From Anaerolineae bacterium (lineage in GTDB: Bacteria; Chloroflexota; Anaerolineae; Aggregatilineales; Phototrophicaceae): a stretch of 64,000 nt of DNA. Positions 62,377 to 64,000 of this stretch are shown one piece after another (the first letter of the stretch is position 1; every line of letters begins with the position of its first letter). The notes under the pieces were generated by a model. It was not told where the DNA came from, did not search any database, and worked only from the letters and a program-made list of their open reading frames with translations. The stretch is from NCBI GenBank assembly GCA_022820125.1, contig JAJEGA010000033.1, forward strand, positions 41,779-105,778. The letters run 5' to 3'. A program made the position numbers and the translations under genes.

Positions 62377-63377
62377 GAATTGGCGGTCAGGGCGGCGGCC
62401 ATCGCCTCGCCGGCCGCCAAGCCCGATGTAAACGCGCCTTCCACCCGCCCTCGCCCACCGAAGGCGTCGCCGGCGAAGACCAGCGGCGGCAGGTCCTTCG
62501 CCCGCAGGCATTCTTGAGGATGGGTGGTCAAGGGCACTGAGTAGCGCCACTTTTTTAGCTGCGTCTGCACGATTCGCGCGCCTTCAGCCAAGTGTGGCTG
62601 CACAGCCGATTCCAGCGCTCGGATTATATCAGCCTCGGAGGCGTCCCAATTCTGTCGGCTGAATTTCGCGTTGGCGTGGCTGGTGATGATCGTCGTCTCG
62701 GAAATGCCCTTCGCCTGATTATCAGCCACCCAGTAAACGTCGCTCTGGAAGTTCTGCATCGCGCCCGGCTCGGGCAAAGCGGCAGCGCCATTAACCGCGT
62801 GTATCCCGCAAAGGCAAGGTCCAAAACGGATCCGCCGCAGCGCCGCGTCATCATCCGCGTCCAGATGAATGCCGTTATCAGCCAGGAGCGCCAGCGTCTC
62901 CGGCATCGGCGGCGTCAAGATCAGTCCCGCGCCCTCGTAAACGGCGCCTTCGCTATCGCCAAGCGCCCAACCGTCCGCAGTCATTTGCATTGATGTCACC
63001 AGCCGGTCCAAGGTAAGGTCTAGCCCCTGCGCCAGGCGCCTGGCGAGCTTGTTCATCCCGCCGCGAATGACGTAGCGCGGGCGCCCATCGCCGGCAGTGC
63101 GCTTGACGCTGCCATCGGACCAGCCCGTTCCCCAGACGTAAGCCAGGTCGAGCGCGCGCCAGCGATCAACATAACGCTGCAGGGTTGAGGTTCGCACGGT
63201 GAAGAATTGGGCGCCGTGGTCTGCCAAGCCTCCAGCGCCAACGCGCCGCGTAGCCAGGCGGCCGCCGACGCTGCGTCCCCGGTCGATCAGAAGCGCGGAA
63301 AAACCACGCTCAACCAGGGTCTGAGCCGCCATCAAGCCGGACATACCCGCGCCTACAATCAGAACATCCGCCGCCAC
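62373..63377 (-). CDS. FAD-dependent amine-oxidase/renalase-like oxidoreductase
   Basis: A 334-residue flavoprotein. The dinucleotide loop LIVGAGMSGLMAAQTL (residues 5-20) is followed by the second FAD motif SVGGRLATRRV and, near residue 300, by FAGDAFGGRGRVEGAFTSGL, which closes the FAD site. The size and arrangement match renalase-like bacterial proteins, which oxidise dihydro-forms of NAD(P)H isomers or unknown amines. It starts at a GTG, with AAAGG upstream, and has a promoter at 63416. It is coupled to the hydrolase gene downstream. Confidence 0.85.
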   Translation of the reverse strand: MAADVLIVGAGMSGLMAAQTLVERGFSALLIDRGRSVGGRLATRRVGAGGLADHGAQFFTVRTSTLQRYVDRWRALDLAYVWGTGWSDGSVKRTAGDGRPRYVIRGGMNKLARRLAQGLDLTLDRLVTSMQMTADGWALGDSEGAVYEGAGLILTPPMPETLALLADNGIHLDADDDAALRRIRFGPCLCGIHAVNGAAALPEPGAMQNFQSDVYWVADNQAKGISETTIITSHANAKFSRQNWDASEADIIRALESAVQPHLAEGARIVQTQLKKWRYSVPLTTHPQECLRAKDLPPLVFAGDAFGGRGRVEGAFTSGLAAGEAMAAALTANS

Positions 63378-63415
63378 ATCCGGGGCCTTTCGCCAGTCGA
63401 TTCCATTGCATGTTA

Positions 63416-63444
63416 ATCATACCGCATTCAGCGCGATATGTTAG
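63416..63444 (-). promoter_or_regulatory. Promoter of the FAD oxidoreductase-hydrolase pair
   Basis: Read on the minus strand, CTAACA (63439-63444) and TATGAT (63416-63421) are 17 bases apart. The leader would be about 30 bases. Confidence 0.6.
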
Positions 63445-63682
63445 GATGACGCGGCTTTGCTCCACACAAGTGATTCCAAGTCGGCAATGGCTATGACCGC
63501 CGTATGAAAGAAATTGCCAGAAAATCACCGCGCAGTACAGGCGATCCGGTGGCTCGCCCCCAGTTGCAATATGCTTCCCATCAGAGTTGCAAGTCTAACC
63601 TGGAAAATTTGCATAAACTCTACAAGTTCTCTACTACAGGGCAATCGCTTCAAAACTGGCATCCCCTGCGATGAGCAAACCT

Positions 63683-63731
63683 AAACTGAAATTTAACCAC
63701 CGAGGACACCGAGAGCGCCGAGAAATGCGAT
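63683..63731 (+). repeat. Period-9 GAG repeat with conserved left flank
   Basis: ACCACCGAG-GACACCGAG-AGCGCCGAG begins at 63696. The 31 bases 63683-63713 match 4358-4388 at all but two positions, so the flank before the first unit belongs to the element. Confidence 0.7.
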
Positions 63732-63903
63732 TGATTAGAGACTGCGCGGCATTTTGTCGCAAAATTTTTGGATGGGAAGGAAGTTTGTCGACAAGGTAGC
63801 GGCATGCCTGCCTAATTCAAACAGTGGATTTAGGGGAAGAGCCATCAAAAGAACCTAAACTCAGTAAGTCCAATAAAGTAATGCAACAAAATGAAGGAAC
63901 GTC

Positions 63904-63973
63904 GTAGGGGCGACTCTTGAGTCGCCCACATGTACAATGGCGACATAGTGGGCGAGACAAGTCTCGCCCCTAC
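63904..63973. repeat. Double GGGCGA hairpin element
   Basis: The two hairpins are GTAGGGGCGACTC..GAGTCGCCC (63904-63927) and GGGCGAGAC..GTCTCGCCCCTAC (63950-63973). Their outer ends GTAGGGGCGA and TCGCCCCTAC are a perfect 10-bp inverted repeat, so the 70-base unit is a palindrome of palindromes, as in BIME or MITE-like elements. Confidence 0.7.
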
Positions 63974-64000
63974 AGATCTCGAATCAGATTAGCATCGCCC

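Larger units (their letters stand above)
63445..64000. other. Gene-free right end with repeats
   Basis: About 550 bases without a supportable gene on either strand. It is more AT-rich than the coding parts and holds one period-9 GAG repeat and a double GGGCGA hairpin element. No structured RNA family was recognised in 63445-63680. Confidence 0.5.

Overview
The window looks like chromosomal DNA from a GC-rich bacterium, most probably a member of the Chloroflexota (Anaerolineae-like). This is an inference from gene content. RNase Y, the zinc-binding S14, a long form of glucose-1-phosphate thymidylyltransferase and a MazG/YabN fusion are all present. No LPS-assembly or outer-membrane genes are seen. 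Intergenic spaces carry GC-rich dispersed repeats of the kind seen in that phylum. The whole window reads as vertical, well-packed chromosome: no insertion sequence, prophage, integrase, CRISPR array or rRNA gene was found.

Layout. 1-17 kb is a mixed housekeeping region: an MFS transporter cut by the left edge, a histidine phosphatase, a secreted beta-propeller-like protein, a glycolipid-type glycosyltransferase, an M50 protease coupled to an HD-domain protein, a TyrA-like dehydrogenase, a secreted multi-PDZ protein, RNase Y, RecX, an NmrA-like protein, tRNA-Cys(GCA) followed by a Cys-rich mini-protein, a PIG-L deacetylase, endonuclease III and two tandem MFS transporters. 17-21 kb holds lysS and serS around a small membrane protein. 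21-27 kb holds two ABC systems: an ABC-2 type exporter with duplicated permeases and a sugar-type importer (binding protein plus two permeases, no ATPase). 27-32.5 kb is a surface-glycan cluster: UDP-N-acetylhexosamine dehydrogenase, a GT4 enzyme, a GT9-GT26 two-domain glycosyltransferase and a heptose-7-phosphate kinase-like protein. 32.5-36.7 kb has a VOC protein, an alkyltransferase-like DNA repair protein, RmlA, a SpoU methyltransferase and YabN/MazG.

36.8-60 kb, all on the minus strand, is one near-continuous str-S10-spc-alpha ribosomal supercluster. It starts from a near-consensus promoter at about 60.1 kb and ends at a Rho-independent terminator at about 36.76 kb. Its order is rpsL, rpsG, fusA, tuf, rpsJ, rplC-D-W-B, rpsS, rplV, rpsC, rplP, rpmC, rpsQ, rplN-X-E, rpsZ, rpsH, rplF-R, rpsE, rpmD, rplO, secY, adk, map, [S33-type hydrolase], rpmJ, rpsM, rpsK, rpoA, rplQ, truA, rplM, rpsI. 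infA and rpsD are missing from their usual places, and a secreted hydrolase gene sits where infA would be. 60.4-63.4 kb has an acyl-CoA dehydrogenase and an overlapping FAD-oxidoreductase/hydrolase pair. The last 600 bases are gene-free and carry dispersed repeats.

The most interesting signals are the GT9-GT26 fusion with its WecC-like and heptose-kinase neighbours, a Cys-rich protein directly behind tRNA-Cys, the rebuilt LID and P-loop of Adk, the roughly 100-residue C-terminal extension of LysRS, the hydrolase inserted in the spc/alpha junction with a new promoter behind it, and two families of short intergenic repeats.
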